Positions 12,028 through 24,130 of a stretch of DNA of 64,000 nt are shown piece after piece; position 1 is the stretch's first letter; the number at the start of each line of letters is the position of its first letter. The notes below the pieces were generated by a model. That model saw nothing but the letters and a program-made list of their open reading frames with translations. It did not search any database and was not told where the DNA came from. A program made the translations under genes and the position numbers. Source of the stretch: Epinephelus fuscoguttatus (Eukaryota; Chordata; Actinopteri; Perciformes; Serranidae); contig NC_064752.1 of assembly GCF_011397635.1 (NCBI RefSeq), forward strand, positions 1,681,501 to 1,745,500, in the 5' to 3' direction.

Positions 12028-12632
12028 GTCACAGTGAGGATGAGTTTCCCGTTAACCTCAGATGCTGCCTGTCCAAACTGACTCTGTTAAATGTGCACCT
12101 TGTCACATCATTAAAATAAACTAAGTATCCTCATGGGTTCAACGGTCCGTATGATGTCCTCTGAATTAACACCACATACGTACTTAACATAAAGTCATGT
12201 AATTAACCTGAAGTTACTATGGCATTGCTTTGATGCACAAGTATATATTCTGCATTAGAGGAAAGGCCTTTTGTATTTTATGTCAAAAGTGTTTTTTTCC
12301 CACTTAGTTATCGAATAATGAGTGTCAGGCTATCAAAAACAAAATGAAAATTGACATTCCTGTTTTGAACTATTTGGTGCAGCCTGAGATTTGACTGTTT
12401 TATTCAAAGGTCTCAGACCGAGAGAGAGGTTTTTTACCTTCAGCGAAAACACACAAAACACAAATGTACCCACGTCCAAAAAAGAAGTGAAGTGACCTTA
12501 ATGCAGGTTCAAGGCTCTGAGTGAGTCATGCTCATCACACACACATACACACTTGAGTGCACACACACGTTAGTGGGTCATTATTCAAGTTCACAGCACC
12601 AAGAATTACACTCTTCACATCCACATAGGTAA

Positions 12633-12635
<3 letters not shown>

Positions 12636-12674
<39 letters not shown>
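12636..12674 (+). repeat. (CA)n microsatellite
   Basis: A perfect CA run of about 19 units. Confidence 0.95.
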
Positions 12675-12677
<3 letters not shown>

Positions 12678-13120
12678 ACTCACACAGCAGTGGGTCAGGC
12701 AGTCGTGCTCATGGACGCATCGTTCTGGAACACAGCCTGTTTATAATCGAGTGAATAATATTCACTAGGTCAGATAAAAGCAGCCCAGAGGGCAAAAAGA
12801 CAAAGAAGTCTCACATTTATTGAATTATTTCACCTTCATTAAACGAGAGGAGGTCATTCAGGGACTAATCTTTGTTCAGATTAAATAAATCAGACACTGA
12901 TTCCTTCAGTTCATTCATTAAGCACACGTTGATGTTGCTGTGAAAGATCTTCTGGCTGTTATTAAATATTCTATTGTCAGGAAACTCACTTTGATTGTTT
13001 TACTCATGTCCCTCCAGTGTGCGTGTTTCTTTTAATATTCTTTTTATTTTTAAATCGTCTGAAACGCTGTCTGTTTCTCTGTTTCCTGCCGTCTGCTGTT
13101 TGTGTTTATTTCTGGAGGGT

Positions 13121-13122
<2 letters not shown>

Positions 13123-13155
<33 letters not shown>
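13123..13155 (+). repeat. (CA)n microsatellite
   Basis: A CA run of about 16 units, 145 bp from an oppositely oriented GT run at 13299. Confidence 0.95.
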
Positions 13156-13157
<2 letters not shown>

Positions 13158-13294
13158 AGAAACCTGGAAGAGAGGAATAAATAAGGAATGCTCCCCCTCC
13201 CCTCCACAAACACCACCAGGGTCCCATTCATGTACTGCTTCAGTAAAACAGTGTTCAGGAAATGGCTGCACAGAGCAGCTCATCGGTGTTAATG

Positions 13295-13298
<4 letters not shown>

Positions 13299-13341
<43 letters not shown>
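13299..13341 (+). repeat. (GT)n microsatellite
   Basis: A GT run of about 21 units; with the CA run at 13123 it forms an inverted pair. Confidence 0.95.
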
Positions 13342-13342
<1 letters not shown>

Positions 13343-15549
13343 CAAAGTGAAGGTGGATTGTGCTGCAGGAGAACACACATGCTCAGCAAAACAAAGTGGT
13401 ATAAATAAGTAAGGAGATATTCTCGGCCGTCTGTGTGGATAATATGTTTGATGAAAAGTGGATGTTGTTTTCTCTCACTCTCAAAGTGTGAGGCGACACA
13501 GCGAGCACGACAAAGTCTGATTTAATAAAGTCTAAAGCAGCGCACCGCCACAGACGCTGAAGGCCTGGCGGTGAGGTCCGCTGTGTCTCTCCAGGCTTTA
13601 AGAGGCTTAAGTGCTCTTCTCACCTCAGGGGCACTGAACAGGGCGGGGACGCTGAGACACAGACAGCTCAGAGAGAGACACTGTCCTCAGCCATAGCATG
13701 TTATTTATTCCTAACAAAGACAACATACATTAAAGCGTGTATTCACCTGTAGACAGCTTTGAGGGAATGCTTTTCTGGAGGACGTCCCAGGCTCAGGAGA
13801 AGCAGAAGGATTGTTTAGTTGGACAGAGGACAGGTCTGTTGGACAGAGGACAGGTCTGGGCAGTGAAGGCAGAGATGGGACAGTTTGGGAGAGCTGCCAC
13901 AGAGCTGGAGAGATGAGGCTGGAATGGAGACCAAAGGCCCTGGAGAGGAGGCTAGATGCTGCTGAGGAGCAGAGGAGACCAACCAGTCCGTATCACACCA
14001 CCAGCTGAGTTATGTTTTTCTTTCTTTCTTTTTATTTAATATATCGAGGAAATGTTGTTAATAAATCTGCCAGCAAAAATTTGTTCCTGAACCTGCTGAA
14101 AAACAAGTTCTGCAAATTAAACAACATGTGTTGTTTGTTCGAGAACGAAACACAGAAGTGTTTTTTGATATCTCGCCACTACAGACTGAATCAGTGTGAC
14201 GTCGCGCCCGCTCTGCCAGGGAGACAACTGGCAATTAATTTCACCTGCAGAGAAATGTGAAATCGACAGACATGTTTATTTCTGTTGTTATTTTCCACTG
14301 TAACTGTAACGTTTGAAGATGTACAGTTACACGACAGAGGCTACCACTCACCTGCCACCTGCTGCTCAGTAACCATTCACACGCTCTCACACGCTGATGG
14401 AACAGCCAACAGGAGCAATACTCTGAGGATACTCCGACAAGAGGACTTGAGGAGCTGGGGATCAAACCGCCGATCTTCCTCTCCCGCTCTACCTCTGTGC
14501 TTATTTTATGTACTGTGTTACTTTGCTAACATCTTTAATAAATCTAATCTACTAGCATGAAAGCTGAACAATGTCCTGCTGCAGACGGAGATGCAGCAAA
14601 ACATATTTTTAAGTGTATTCACTGTATTTTTGTAATACTAAGTGATGAAGCCAGTGGTAGAGAAGCAGCTCCAGTGCTCGTAAATGACTGCTTTTGTCAA
14701 TGGAGCCTGGCAGCTCTGAGATAATGGCTTTAGTTTACTGCCAGAGAGGGCTGTCTGATGACACAGTAAAGTAAATATAACACACATTTAAACTAATATT
14801 TTATTTCTTTAGGTGGGCCTTTTTTTAGCTGAGCCAACTGAGGCGTTTGCTCAGCGTCGTTAATGTAACCAAACATTTGGTCTACCCACAGGCTGACTTA
14901 GTTTATCAGTGACCTCCAAAATCGTTACAAGTCACAGCTGGAAAAACAAAATCAGTTTAATGATCTGATTGCACTTTGACTAAAGTTTCTTGCTTAAGAT
15001 TAAGGGACGAACACAAATTGGTTAACTCTGGAGAAAAATCATCATTTGGGTGAAAATCAAGTGACAACCTGAAAACTGAAGCCAAAAACTGCAGTTCCTC
15101 TAATGGCCACTTAAGGTTGGCCTCAAGAGACCTCCATGATAAAATGTCCGACTTTACAGCAGAAATAAACATGTTCACAGCCTGGTACAAAAACAGTTTG
15201 GTTCAACATTCATACCTCACTGTCATTGAACATGACGTATAGTATAAGTGTAGCCGTAGCTGTCGCTATTTCGGTGTGTTTTCAGTTCATAAAAGTTACC
15301 TGTAACATTTTCATTGCAAAAAAAAAAGTCTTGTTTGACCTTTTAAGGAGTCAGACATTCAGTTTTCTTGGTAAGTGCATTTTGTTTAAAGCTTGTTTAA
15401 AGTTTTAACCATACCTAGCATGCTAACAAAGCTAGCAGCTAGTACTGCGGTTAGCTCTACCCTCTTGTCCAAATATGGTCACCTCTGGCTCTGAAAATCC
15501 CAGATGGCGACGGACAAAATGCCAAACTGGAGACTGTAAATCAACCCGG

Positions 15550-16110
15550 TCTCACTCCTGAGTCTAAAATCGGACTCTTGGTGACATGCAGCATCAGACA
15601 CTGACGAAAGAAGCTGTCTGTATCGTCCATATCAACGGCATGACACGGGGCCAGTTACCATTGTAGCTTCATGGAACTCGGTGGCGTCAGGGGTAATGTG
15701 GCAGGACAAGAGCGAAAGTTAAGGTGGCAAAAGTCTGAGTAGGGTGGGTGGGAGAGGTGGTGAATGGGTCCAACGAGCAGCAACCTTAAACTGGGAGAGC
15801 GGTGTTTGGGTCCATTAAGATCGTAAAGCCAAACCCTGTTCTTTTTTCCTAAACCCAACTATGTGCTGTTGGAGGAGAACAAACGTCAATTTGCAGTGTT
15901 GTACCGACGTAGTGCTTTTATTTTGAAAGAGACTGTATCAAACTGTACATTTCCTGTGAAAACAGAAGTGTATTTTGAAAACAGACAATGCATGTAACAG
16001 GCTGAAGTTGACACGGCGTCCCAGAACATCAACAACCAACACACCCAGGGTACCTTGGACGTCATATGTGGACGTGGAAAGTCCATGACCAAACGTGGAC
16101 ATGTGACGAG
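15550..16110 (+). repeat. Family A, copy 3
   Basis: Includes the 5' part TCTCACTCCTGAGTC and GCAGCATCAGACACTGACG, which also begins copy 6 at 35830, so it marks the probable left end of the family. It runs without interruption to the shared end GACGAG, giving a length of about 560 bp for an intact copy. Confidence 0.75.
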
Positions 16111-17781
16111 GTCACAGTGAGGATGATGATGTTTAAACAGGAGTCGACAAACCAACCAGTGACGTCACCGTGGCTACACCCATTACTTTATACAGTCTAA
16201 AGTTAAAATGGCTTCTTTGTTAAGGTTAGGGGACCGTCAGTGACATGGTTACAATGATAACCACTCGACTGAGGTTCAGGAATGGTTAATGGTTAAATGA
16301 AACCAACATTGATTGGTGGTAGGAAACAGGAAGTGAAGCAGGCTCAGGTCCATGTACAATGTTTTGTAAATAAGCACCCTGCTGTATTGGCTCAAATATA
16401 AGACGACACCCTCTTAAACAAGTCGTGTCCAAAGAGAAGATCGTCCTCATCTCATGTTGTCTGTGTCTGCAGCAGAGACGTTGAGAGATGCTCTACACTC
16501 CTGTTCACTTTTTAAACAAGCCATTAGGAACTCCCCACACTCGGCTAACTGAACACTTTTATGGCTGACCAACACACCATAAACTGACTCTAAGAATCAC
16601 ACGAGCCTGGCAACCCATAATGCAACACCCTCTGTTGGAGCCTGTGTTACACTGTCTGCTGTTCATATATGAGCCCTCATTTTTAAAAGACAATTTCCAG
16701 TAAATTCTGGTCGATCAGGTAGATCACTGATAAACTGGAGACGCAGGTGATGAGGAGGTCGAAGGTGACCGACCAGGCTGTGAGGCTGAAGGGCAAAGCA
16801 GCTGACAGAGAGGCAGAAGACGAGCGTTTTTAAAATAGAAACTACTTTAGAGTTTGGAGAGAAGCAGTTAGCTGACAAGCTGAGAGCCCACAGATGATGG
16901 CCGCTGGTACTCAGGGTGGCTCTCTGGATGATGTGCTGAAGGCTTGGCAGGCCGACGCTGTGGGACCTGGTAAATGCCTGGCTCAGGAAGCCGACACACC
17001 AGAGAGCAGGTCTGCAGAAGCTGCAGGGAAACAGGCAGAGGCTGGACGGCATCTTTCAACCACTGAATGTGGGAGGAAAGTCCATCGAGCAGAAATGTTG
17101 TGAAAATGAGGAGACAGAAGTGCAAAAAGCAAACATGACGCAGACGCTGAAATATTATATCAACCCTGTAACATACTGACTTCCTTTAGGCTTCCATTAA
17201 AAAGATTTAAGGTTGGAAACATGTTGTCCCGATCACTCGTCATCAGCGTGGATATAAATGAGTGGAGGAGCTATATATATATTTTGGTTAGCTGTGTTTA
17301 ATCTTTTCTTTATTTGTGTGTCCCTGCTACAGGTGATCCGGTTCCCTTTTGGAGCTCGTTTATCTTTGGTGGTCTTTTTTCCCGTTTTTGTTTTAAATAA
17401 ACTTCCTTGAAACCAACTTTTTGTTTCGCTTGCCTTTTTCTTTTTTTAAAGTTCCCTCCATTTCACCGTGTTACTCCCCTATCCTCTAGACGTAACAATG
17501 CTCAGCGTTAGATACAAAGGCAGATAAAGCCTTCTGTCCCTACTCTGCATTTATTTTGTCTGTATTTGTGCACGTTTTCTGAGAGCTTGAGGATATGGAT
17601 GATCATGGAATTCAAGTGAGATACGACCATAGTAGATGACAAAGAAACTTCAATAATGGCGGGACGGAAAGAATCAGTGATATAGCGAAAGGAATTCTCT
17701 GTCCACGTTGGGATGAAACATTAGCCCTTTTTAAATAGGCAAATTTGCAGCAAAGCCCAATCAGTCTTTTTTCACTTTTGT
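16111..17781. other. Unassigned non-coding sequence
   Basis: No supported gene. A 129-codon frame at 16663-17052 (minus) has no domain I can recognise. A segment near 16390 (ctcaaatataagacgacacc) resembles the end of a known type of hAT-like element, but no partner end is seen. Confidence 0.35.
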
Positions 17782-18015
17782 TTATACAGAATGTGCCTTT
17801 TTCGGGGCAATGGGGGGCGTGAGCAAGTAGCAATCGTGTAGCTCAGCGTGTGACGTAAACAGTGACGTGGGAGGGAAGCCGCGGCTGGTCAGTCCTTCGG
17901 TGATTCTCTCATAAGTCGGCCCGTTCTTCACCGTCCCCGTCATCTGACGGTTAATGGCCTCTTCGTTTGCGAGGGCAAGGAGGGGGCGCAATTCCTTGTC
18001 TCCCCAGTTGCTCAT
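17782..18015 (-). pseudogene. Myb/SANT-like DNA-binding exon relic (transposon-derived)
   Basis: From the ATG at 18015 the minus strand reads MSNWGDKELRPLLALANEEA and then a Met-Thr-Gly-Thr-Val-Lys segment. This resembles the first half of the Myb/SANT-like domain found next to PIF/Harbinger transposases in fish: an acidic-Trp start, a Leu-Leu-Ala-Leu-Ala-Asn helix and a conserved TVKNGPTYE-like segment. The similarity fades after about residue 47 (RGFPP), and the rest is Ser/Pro/His-rich non-domain sequence. No transposase frame or downstream exon is visible, so I treat it as an orphan 5' exon of a decayed element. A single-exon host gene is less likely. The assignment rests on remembered family pattern. 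Confidence 0.5.
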
Positions 18016-18345
18016 CTTTACAGTGTCTGTCAGGTTTGTGTTTCCCTCTTGCTACTAGCTGCTCGCTAATTCCTGCTATCAGCTGTTTCCTGTTTATCCA
18101 CCGCCAGTGGCTCGCACGTGCAGCGTCATCAACAGCTCCTCCCGTTGCAGAAGGCCACCTCGGTCTGTTTAAACCAAAAGGTGTTCCTTCAATATGTCTA
18201 CCCTACGAGGTGGAAAATTGGGCACCTCAGATCAACTCGCCAATCTGCCTCTGTGTGTCTAAACGCTCGCAGCTTGGCAGCAAAACGGCCCAACATTCAC
18301 CAAAAATCTGGCAGCGTAAAAGGAGCTATAGTGTGGTCTCACAGT

Positions 18346-19050
18346 CGGCCCTGTCTACATCGCTGCCTCCATTCAAAGTCACAATATTATGACCTCCTCC
18401 ACCCTCGCCTCGTTTGTTGTTGTCTGAAACTTTTGACTCCGCCCTCTAGCGCCATCTACTGGCTCTATTTGTACCATCATAAAGGACACATGGAAGTATG
18501 AGGGCAGTGATGTTTATGTTTGCAATGGACATATCTATTTTCATACATAAAGGAAGTTTAACCTTAGGTATGTATACGGAGATGGGCGGAGCCTTGTGTC
18601 TGTGCGCTGCGTTCATCTCGTCCATATTTGTGCCTGTTTTTTGGAAGCTAACAGACACAGGGAAAATGGAGCAGTACCACTGGAGATCATGGGGGCGCTG
18701 TAGTTCAAGCAAGATACAACTAGAGGAGACGATGAAGAAATTTAAATAACTGCAGAACAGAACAAATTGGTATTATATAATAATACAGTGTATCGTACAA
18801 AACAGTTAAAAGAAGGATCTGTCCACATGTCAGGATGTGTTAAATGGTCTCACCAACGTCTATAACGCTGCCTCGATTTAAAGGTAAAATATTCCGACTT
18901 CCTCCATCGTCACCTCATTTGTTGTTGTCTGAAACATTTGACTCCGCCCTCTAGTGCCATCTATTGGCTGTATCTATGCCATCAGAAGTATGAGGGCAGT
19001 GACGTTTATAACTTTTGAAATGGACGTATCTACTTTCATACATAAAGTGA
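18346..19050 (+). repeat. Direct duplication of a ~210-bp module
   Basis: Modules at about 18346-18560 and 18850-19045 share, in order, GTCTACATCGCTGCCTCC-like sequence, TTTGTTGTTGTCTGAAAC, TTGACTCCGCCCTCTAG, GAAGTATGAGGGCAGTGA and TTTCATACATAAAG. By eye identity is about 80%. The gap of about 290 bp shows no element ends, so either two insertions of one family or an old tandem duplication fits. Confidence 0.65.
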
Positions 19051-19489
19051 ATATAAACGAGCACAGAGAAACTTTCTCCTTCAGCAGATGAACGTAAAAA
19101 CAGCCTTCTCGTGTCAAACTCTGCAGAAACATCATTGTGCACAGTGAAGCTCAAACATCACGGTGAAGGAACAATAAGCAGAACACAGGAGGAGGACTTC
19201 TGCTCTCAAAGTCTGGCTGCAGTTTGTCACGAAGGGTTAATGACTTTTTATCAGCAAGCGTCATGAGCAGGAAGAAGATTCATGATTATTGATATGGGTC
19301 GTGACAGAATCAATGTCCCTCTGCTTCATGAGAAAGAACCTGACCGTCTCATTAAAACCAGGCCTGGATGATGATGGCAGCACACTCACAGTTTAACTGA
19401 GAGGATTTGATGTCTGTAAGCCAGTTAGTGGGTCTGTCGTGGTCACTGTGTCTTCCCGTCTCCGCTGGGACCGTCTTGTTTTCCTGCTA

Positions 19490-20090
19490 TTCCCCAGCGA
19501 GCGCCTGCTCTCTTGTATTCTCCCTCTCCTCCTCTCTCCCTCTTTTCCTCCTGTCTTTTCTGTCTGGATTTCAACCACTTGAGTCATTCCTGTCTGCTAT
19601 CACCCAGACTCTGTCCTGTCCTCAGCTAAACCTGTCTTGTCCTCCCTGAGTCCCTCGTGAGCCGCTAGTCCTTCGCCTCAGTCCCTGCCCTGCCTCTCCC
19701 TCCTCTCCTGCTCTAAGCCTGTATCATTTCCTCCCTGTCAACCTTCACCAGACTCTTCCTCCCTCCTCTCCTCTCCTCTCCTCTCCTCTCCTCTCCTCTC
19801 CTCTCCTCTCTCCTCCTGCCCACTGGGCCTGTCCTCTCCTCTCCCATTCCCCGTGACTTCATTGTTTTATCTCACCTTCTCTTTATCTCCCTCCTCCCCA
19901 CTAAACCATTACCATCTTCTCTCCATCCCTCTTCGTTTTCCTCGCTCTTTCTTCTCCTCATCCCAGCCGTCATTCCTCTCTCCCCCATGAGCCTCCCTCT
20001 CCGTCTCCATTTCTCCCCCTCCATCTCCATTTCTCCTCCTCCATCTCCGGCCCTCACTCTCCTCCTCCCTCTCTTACCCCCCATTTTCGT
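19490..20090 (+). repeat. Long polypyrimidine tract with (CCTCT)n core
   Basis: About 600 bp of C/T-rich plus strand. A near-perfect pentanucleotide CCTCT array lies at about 19763-19812. Open frames here are artefacts of composition (Ser/Pro/Leu-rich on plus, Glu/Arg/Gly-rich on minus). Mirror-symmetric purine-pyrimidine tracts can adopt triplex (H-DNA) structure. Confidence 0.85.
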
Positions 20091-21536
20091 GTGTCTCAGC
20101 GGTGAGTGCCACGTTAATAATTCATGCCGTCTCTAATCTTAACTTGTAAATAGTTAATCAGGAGCGGAGCTGGGTGACACCTCCTTTTTGCCCATCACTG
20201 GATCCACTGGCTCTGTAGTTCTCCCTCCCAGTTAAATGTGAATCGCCCACATGCTCTCTGTCTGCGCCGTGCCGACACATCTGTTTCCCTCTGCCTCTGT
20301 AGCTCTCTGCATATTTTCGTCGCAGTTTTCTGAATTACATTATCGTTTCCACTTATGTTCTACATCAGCTAATTGCTGAGATTCTCTCTCATTCTCTGTC
20401 TGTCTCTTTAACCTTATTCCACCGGGTACAGTCACGTCAGGACATCCTTTAATATTCTAAGCTCGTGTTTTTCATTAACTTTATTTACTACTAATTAACA
20501 ACTGCAGATATGTTTGGAGAAAAAAAACACAGATTGTTTTTCTACCAACGAATTGATGATACAATCACCCTGAGACGCACCAGGCTTTCAGCTAACTCCA
20601 ACGTAAATCCCTTCACTGCGATATTTCAGTCAGGAGAGACTCGTTTGTTATAGTAAAAAGAATATTTATTAACATGAGCACATAAGAATAAAAATGTGGG
20701 AAGTCTTTGGAGATTAGACTCCGTAGAGACGGTGTGATTTAAAGAGGGTGATGAATCCATAGTTGAACAGGGAACCCCCCGGGGTCTAGACGCTGGTGGT
20801 GGTAGAGGTGGTGAAGATGAGATGATAGCAGGATGGAGAAGTGCTGATGATCTGGATGAGTAGAAGAATGAGCCTTTGTTGAGCTCGTGGTGGACGGGGT
20901 GGAGGAGGGTGCGAGGATTCTGCCTTAAATGACAGCTGACAGCAGCTTTAAGAGCAGGTTTAAAATTTTGCAGTGGCATCCTGATTGGCTGAGAGAGATC
21001 ATGGCAAAGTGTGACTGGATAACTAGAGGAGTGAGCACCCATAGTCAGCTGATTGGAGGAAGTAGTGTATGTACACAATGTCATTTTGTGTTGCTACGTA
21101 AAGTACATCATCATCAAAGAGAATCAATCATGCGATCATTGATCTTTGTATACAGAACACCAACCTGTTCTGTACATGGTCCCTGTCAACTACACAAATA
21201 AACTAAACTAAACTAAATGTCTGACCATGATAAACCTAACCAGTCTGGTAGCAACGTTAATTTGTGAGGGGGTGATTCCTTTGTTTGCCACATTTATATG
21301 GCACATAATGGGAACCTGATAAAGATGTTCCCCAGTTCTGGATTACAAGAATGAAATTATTTAAAAGAAAAGTAACCATTTTATCATTTAAAAAAAGGGC
21401 TAACTTCAGATTAGGAAGAAGGTCAAGGGCCACGTTTAACTTACATTTCTAAACAGGTTAAGGTTAGAAAGGAGGCCAAAGGTCAGGTTAAGGTGAGATA
21501 TCCATAACTACTAACTTATTCCAACCTGAATCAGGT
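20091..21536. other. Unassigned non-coding sequence
   Basis: The block 20630-21200 looks moderately GC-rich, but neither strand holds a recognisable protein. The 152-codon minus frame at 20626-21084 lacks any domain. A short (AACTA)n run lies near 21200. Confidence 0.35.
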
Positions 21537-21571
21537 TCATTCATTCATTCATTCATTCATTTATTCCTCTT
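21537..21571 (+). repeat. (ATTC)n run forming a LINE 3' tail
   Basis: About eight ATTC units directly abut the 3' end of the minus-strand LINE relic. Read on the minus strand they are (TGAA)n, a plausible tetranucleotide 3' tail for a non-LTR element that does not use poly(A). Confidence 0.7.
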
Positions 21572-23057
21572 GACCCCTCCCCGGGGTATAAGGGGCAGAC
21601 AAAAAAATAACATTAACAAATCAGGACAGGCGGCAGCCAATGCACAGCAGAATAAATAAAACAGAATTTGTGTACATACATACAAGTCAAAGCAAATCAA
21701 GAGAAACTATTCAAGATTTTCTTTAAAAGTTTCAACAAATTTGACAAGACCTTTACTTTTCCAGATGACATTAACTTTTGAAACGTATAAATATTTGGAT
21801 TTGCTCTGTAGAACTGTCCGACCAGCTCTCTTCTCTCTTTATCAAAAAAAGAACACACAAGTACATTATGATATTCGTCTCCTCGATTGCCAGTCAAACA
21901 AAGAGTACATTTCTGGGGGACATTTTCATGATCATACCTGCGCTCAGAGATAGGTAACTTATGATTTCCACACCGAAACTTAGACAAACAAACTCTTTCG
22001 GCAGGTCTTAACATCATCAGATAAGGTTCAAAAGTGAAATCAGTTTGAAACAATTTATAACTATCACATAAAGGGTTGCTTTGTAATTTCTCATGCCATC
22101 TCTGTAGTTCCATGTCAGATAATCTACGTTCAATCATTAATTTTAAATATTTAGGGTTCATCCGTCCAGCGTCATGCCATAAGTACGATAAACCACAATC
22201 ATCAAGAATATTTTTAACTTTGGAAATCCATTTACACTGAAAAATACTGTCATCATACAAAGTCTTGAAAACAATAAACACAGTCAAAGAGATGTTTGCT
22301 GTATTATGACTAATTAAATGAACCCAAAAGTTAATCATTCTCATGTTTACCTTTAAATCTAAACTATTTCAACCAAACTCTCCATAAATAATACAATTTG
22401 CTGTGCGTTTATTAACATTAAGTAAACGTTTCAAGAAAGATCTGTGAAGCATTTCAATCTGGTCAAGTTCATGAAATCCCCAGACTTCACTTCCATATAA
22501 AAGAACAGGCACTATAAGCTGGTCAAATAACTCACATTGTATATCAACAGGTAAGTGTAATCTAGTAACTCTGTTTTCCAAGGAGAATAAAGCTCTTTTA
22601 GCTAGTTTAACTTGTTTAGCTATTGCTTTATCAAATCATCCATTAAAATTAAATAACGTTCCAAGATAGTCATACTCAAAAGTAACTTCTAATTTATCTG
22701 AACCAAACTTAAATTCTGGCAGTATCCGTAATTTCCCCCTAGAGAAAATAACAACCTTTGTTTTGTCTGTGTTGACAGTTAAATACCAGTTTTTACAATA
22801 AGGAGCAACTGCATTTAATGCGGCCTGTAATTCTGAAGGAGTCTCTGCCAGTACAATCGTATCATCCGCGTAAAGCAGGACATATCATTTCAAATATATC
22901 CCTATTTCACCATTCATCACATTGCGGCATTCAGTTGAGAAAAGTCCTTTGTACCATTGACTCACATATTTTTCAAAGTCATTTAAATATAGTGCAAACA
23001 ATAGTGGTGATAAATTATCCCCCTGACGCACTCCTAGGTGAAGGGAGGAAAAAAACA
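21572..23057 (-). pseudogene. Non-LTR retrotransposon reverse transcriptase, 3' half, three nonsense codons
   Basis: One minus-strand frame runs from about 23057 to the stop at 21697. It starts with a reverse-transcriptase block (GVRQGDNLSPLLFALYLNDF). The catalytic YADDT box follows near 22870, then AETPSELQAALNAV and a thumb/C-terminal region with YGSEVWGF and later a Cys/His-containing segment. Three in-frame TGA codons interrupt it (22885-22887, 22636-22638, 22369-22371), with no frameshift. The endonuclease and N-terminal RT are lost at 23057, where the inverted-repeat element at 23058 begins. The clade is not certain; the YGSEVWGF-type C-terminus is common in CR1/jockey/RTE-X-like elements. 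Confidence 0.85.
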
Positions 23058-23355
23058 CCTGGGGTCTCATTTATAAAACATCGTGTAGGATCCATACTAA
23101 GTATCCATACGACTATGTACATACAGACAAAAGACAAAAAATGGCGCCAAATAATATTCAACAATTTCTGGAATCAGACCTCCATCTCACCATCTGCATC
23201 ACCAACTGTCTGTCTCCAAAATGCTTGAAAGCATGGGTCAAAGTTTCTCCCATCAAGTCTCTTTTTATAGATCACAATTTTTGCATGGGAAGTGGCGTAC
23301 ACCTCGTTCAGGTCTTGTTTTGTGCGTACACAGTGTTTAAAAATGAGACCCCTGG
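23058..23355. mobile_element. 298-bp MITE with 20-bp inverted ends
   Basis: The ends are CCTGGGGTCTCATTTATAAA and, inverted, CCAGGGGTCTCATTTTTAAA (two mismatches in 20). A diverged relative lies at about 39270-39512, sharing blocks such as CTGTCTCCAAAATG, GGTGGCGTACACCTC-like and GCGTACACA. No coding sequence. Its left end coincides with the broken 5' edge of the LINE relic, so it inserted into or beside it. The target duplication is not resolved. Confidence 0.75.
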
Positions 23356-23383
23356 AAACCAGGTTCAAACACTTCACACCAGG

Positions 23384-24130
23384 GCTGTCAAACTATTTTT
23401 TAAAATCGCAATTAACTGCTGCATTTTAAAAGTTAATTGCGATTATTCATATTTTTAATCACACATTAAACATGGCTTAATAGAGACAGTTTCAAACACA
23501 AATCAGCTTCACTATAACTCGCAGCATTCACAGACAAACACTTGTCTTTATCTGGACACATTTTCCCCACAAATACAACATGCTAACATTATTAGCATAA
23601 GCCTATGGCATTTTACATTGTATGAATTAGCCTAGTGGCTAGCAGAGTTTTCTTCTTCTCATATGAAGCCAGGGACAACAGCAACATTTAACAAAGGTAA
23701 CGTTAGAAAATTTGGCTCCATTACAGCTCACAAGGTTCACTGACAAAACAACTGTCTGATACTAAACATGTTTTCCAAACAAATACAACATGCTAACGTT
23801 ATTAGCACAAGTCTATGGCATTTTACATTGTATAAATTAGCCTCGTGATTAGTGAGGTTTTTCTCTGCTCAGTCAGGATAAATAACATGGGACTTTAAGG
23901 TCTGTGGTCAGTTTCGTTTTTGTTTTGTAGCAGAGCTGTAGTTAACTTTGTTGATTTAGTTTCATCCACAGGTCTCTGGATGTCTTTGTTGACTCTGAAT
24001 TTGCCGGCTTTGGTGATGCACCTGTTTGCTCAGCTCATAGGTGGTAGCCCAAATTTGAAGTAGCATTATGCCATTAATGTGATTAAAGAAACAGAAAACA
24101 TGCAATCTAACTCATTAATTTTAATTTTCT
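23384..24130. mobile_element. GCTGTCAA-ended element (hAT-like MITE), right end unclear
   Basis: It starts AGGGCTGTCAAACTATTT followed by alternating AATCGC/TTAATTGCGATT sequence, a pattern typical of a widespread fish element. The interior (23460-23890) is the uninterrupted inverted copy of the sequence split by L1 at 5560-7640, with two GCTAAC(G/A)TTATTAGCA-type modules. The right end is inferred from weak ATTAATGTGATTAA-like sequence near 24080-24130. Confidence 0.55.

Larger units (their letters stand above)
12028..15549. other. Unassigned non-coding sequence with CA/GT microsatellites
   Basis: Apart from three dinucleotide arrays (12636-12674, 13123-13155, 13299-13341) I see no gene or assignable element. 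Short open frames around 13811-14560 show no domain. Confidence 0.4.

Noticed and set aside
23141..23458. 105-codon plus frame
   Set aside because: It spans the end of a MITE and the start of another repeat; no domain.
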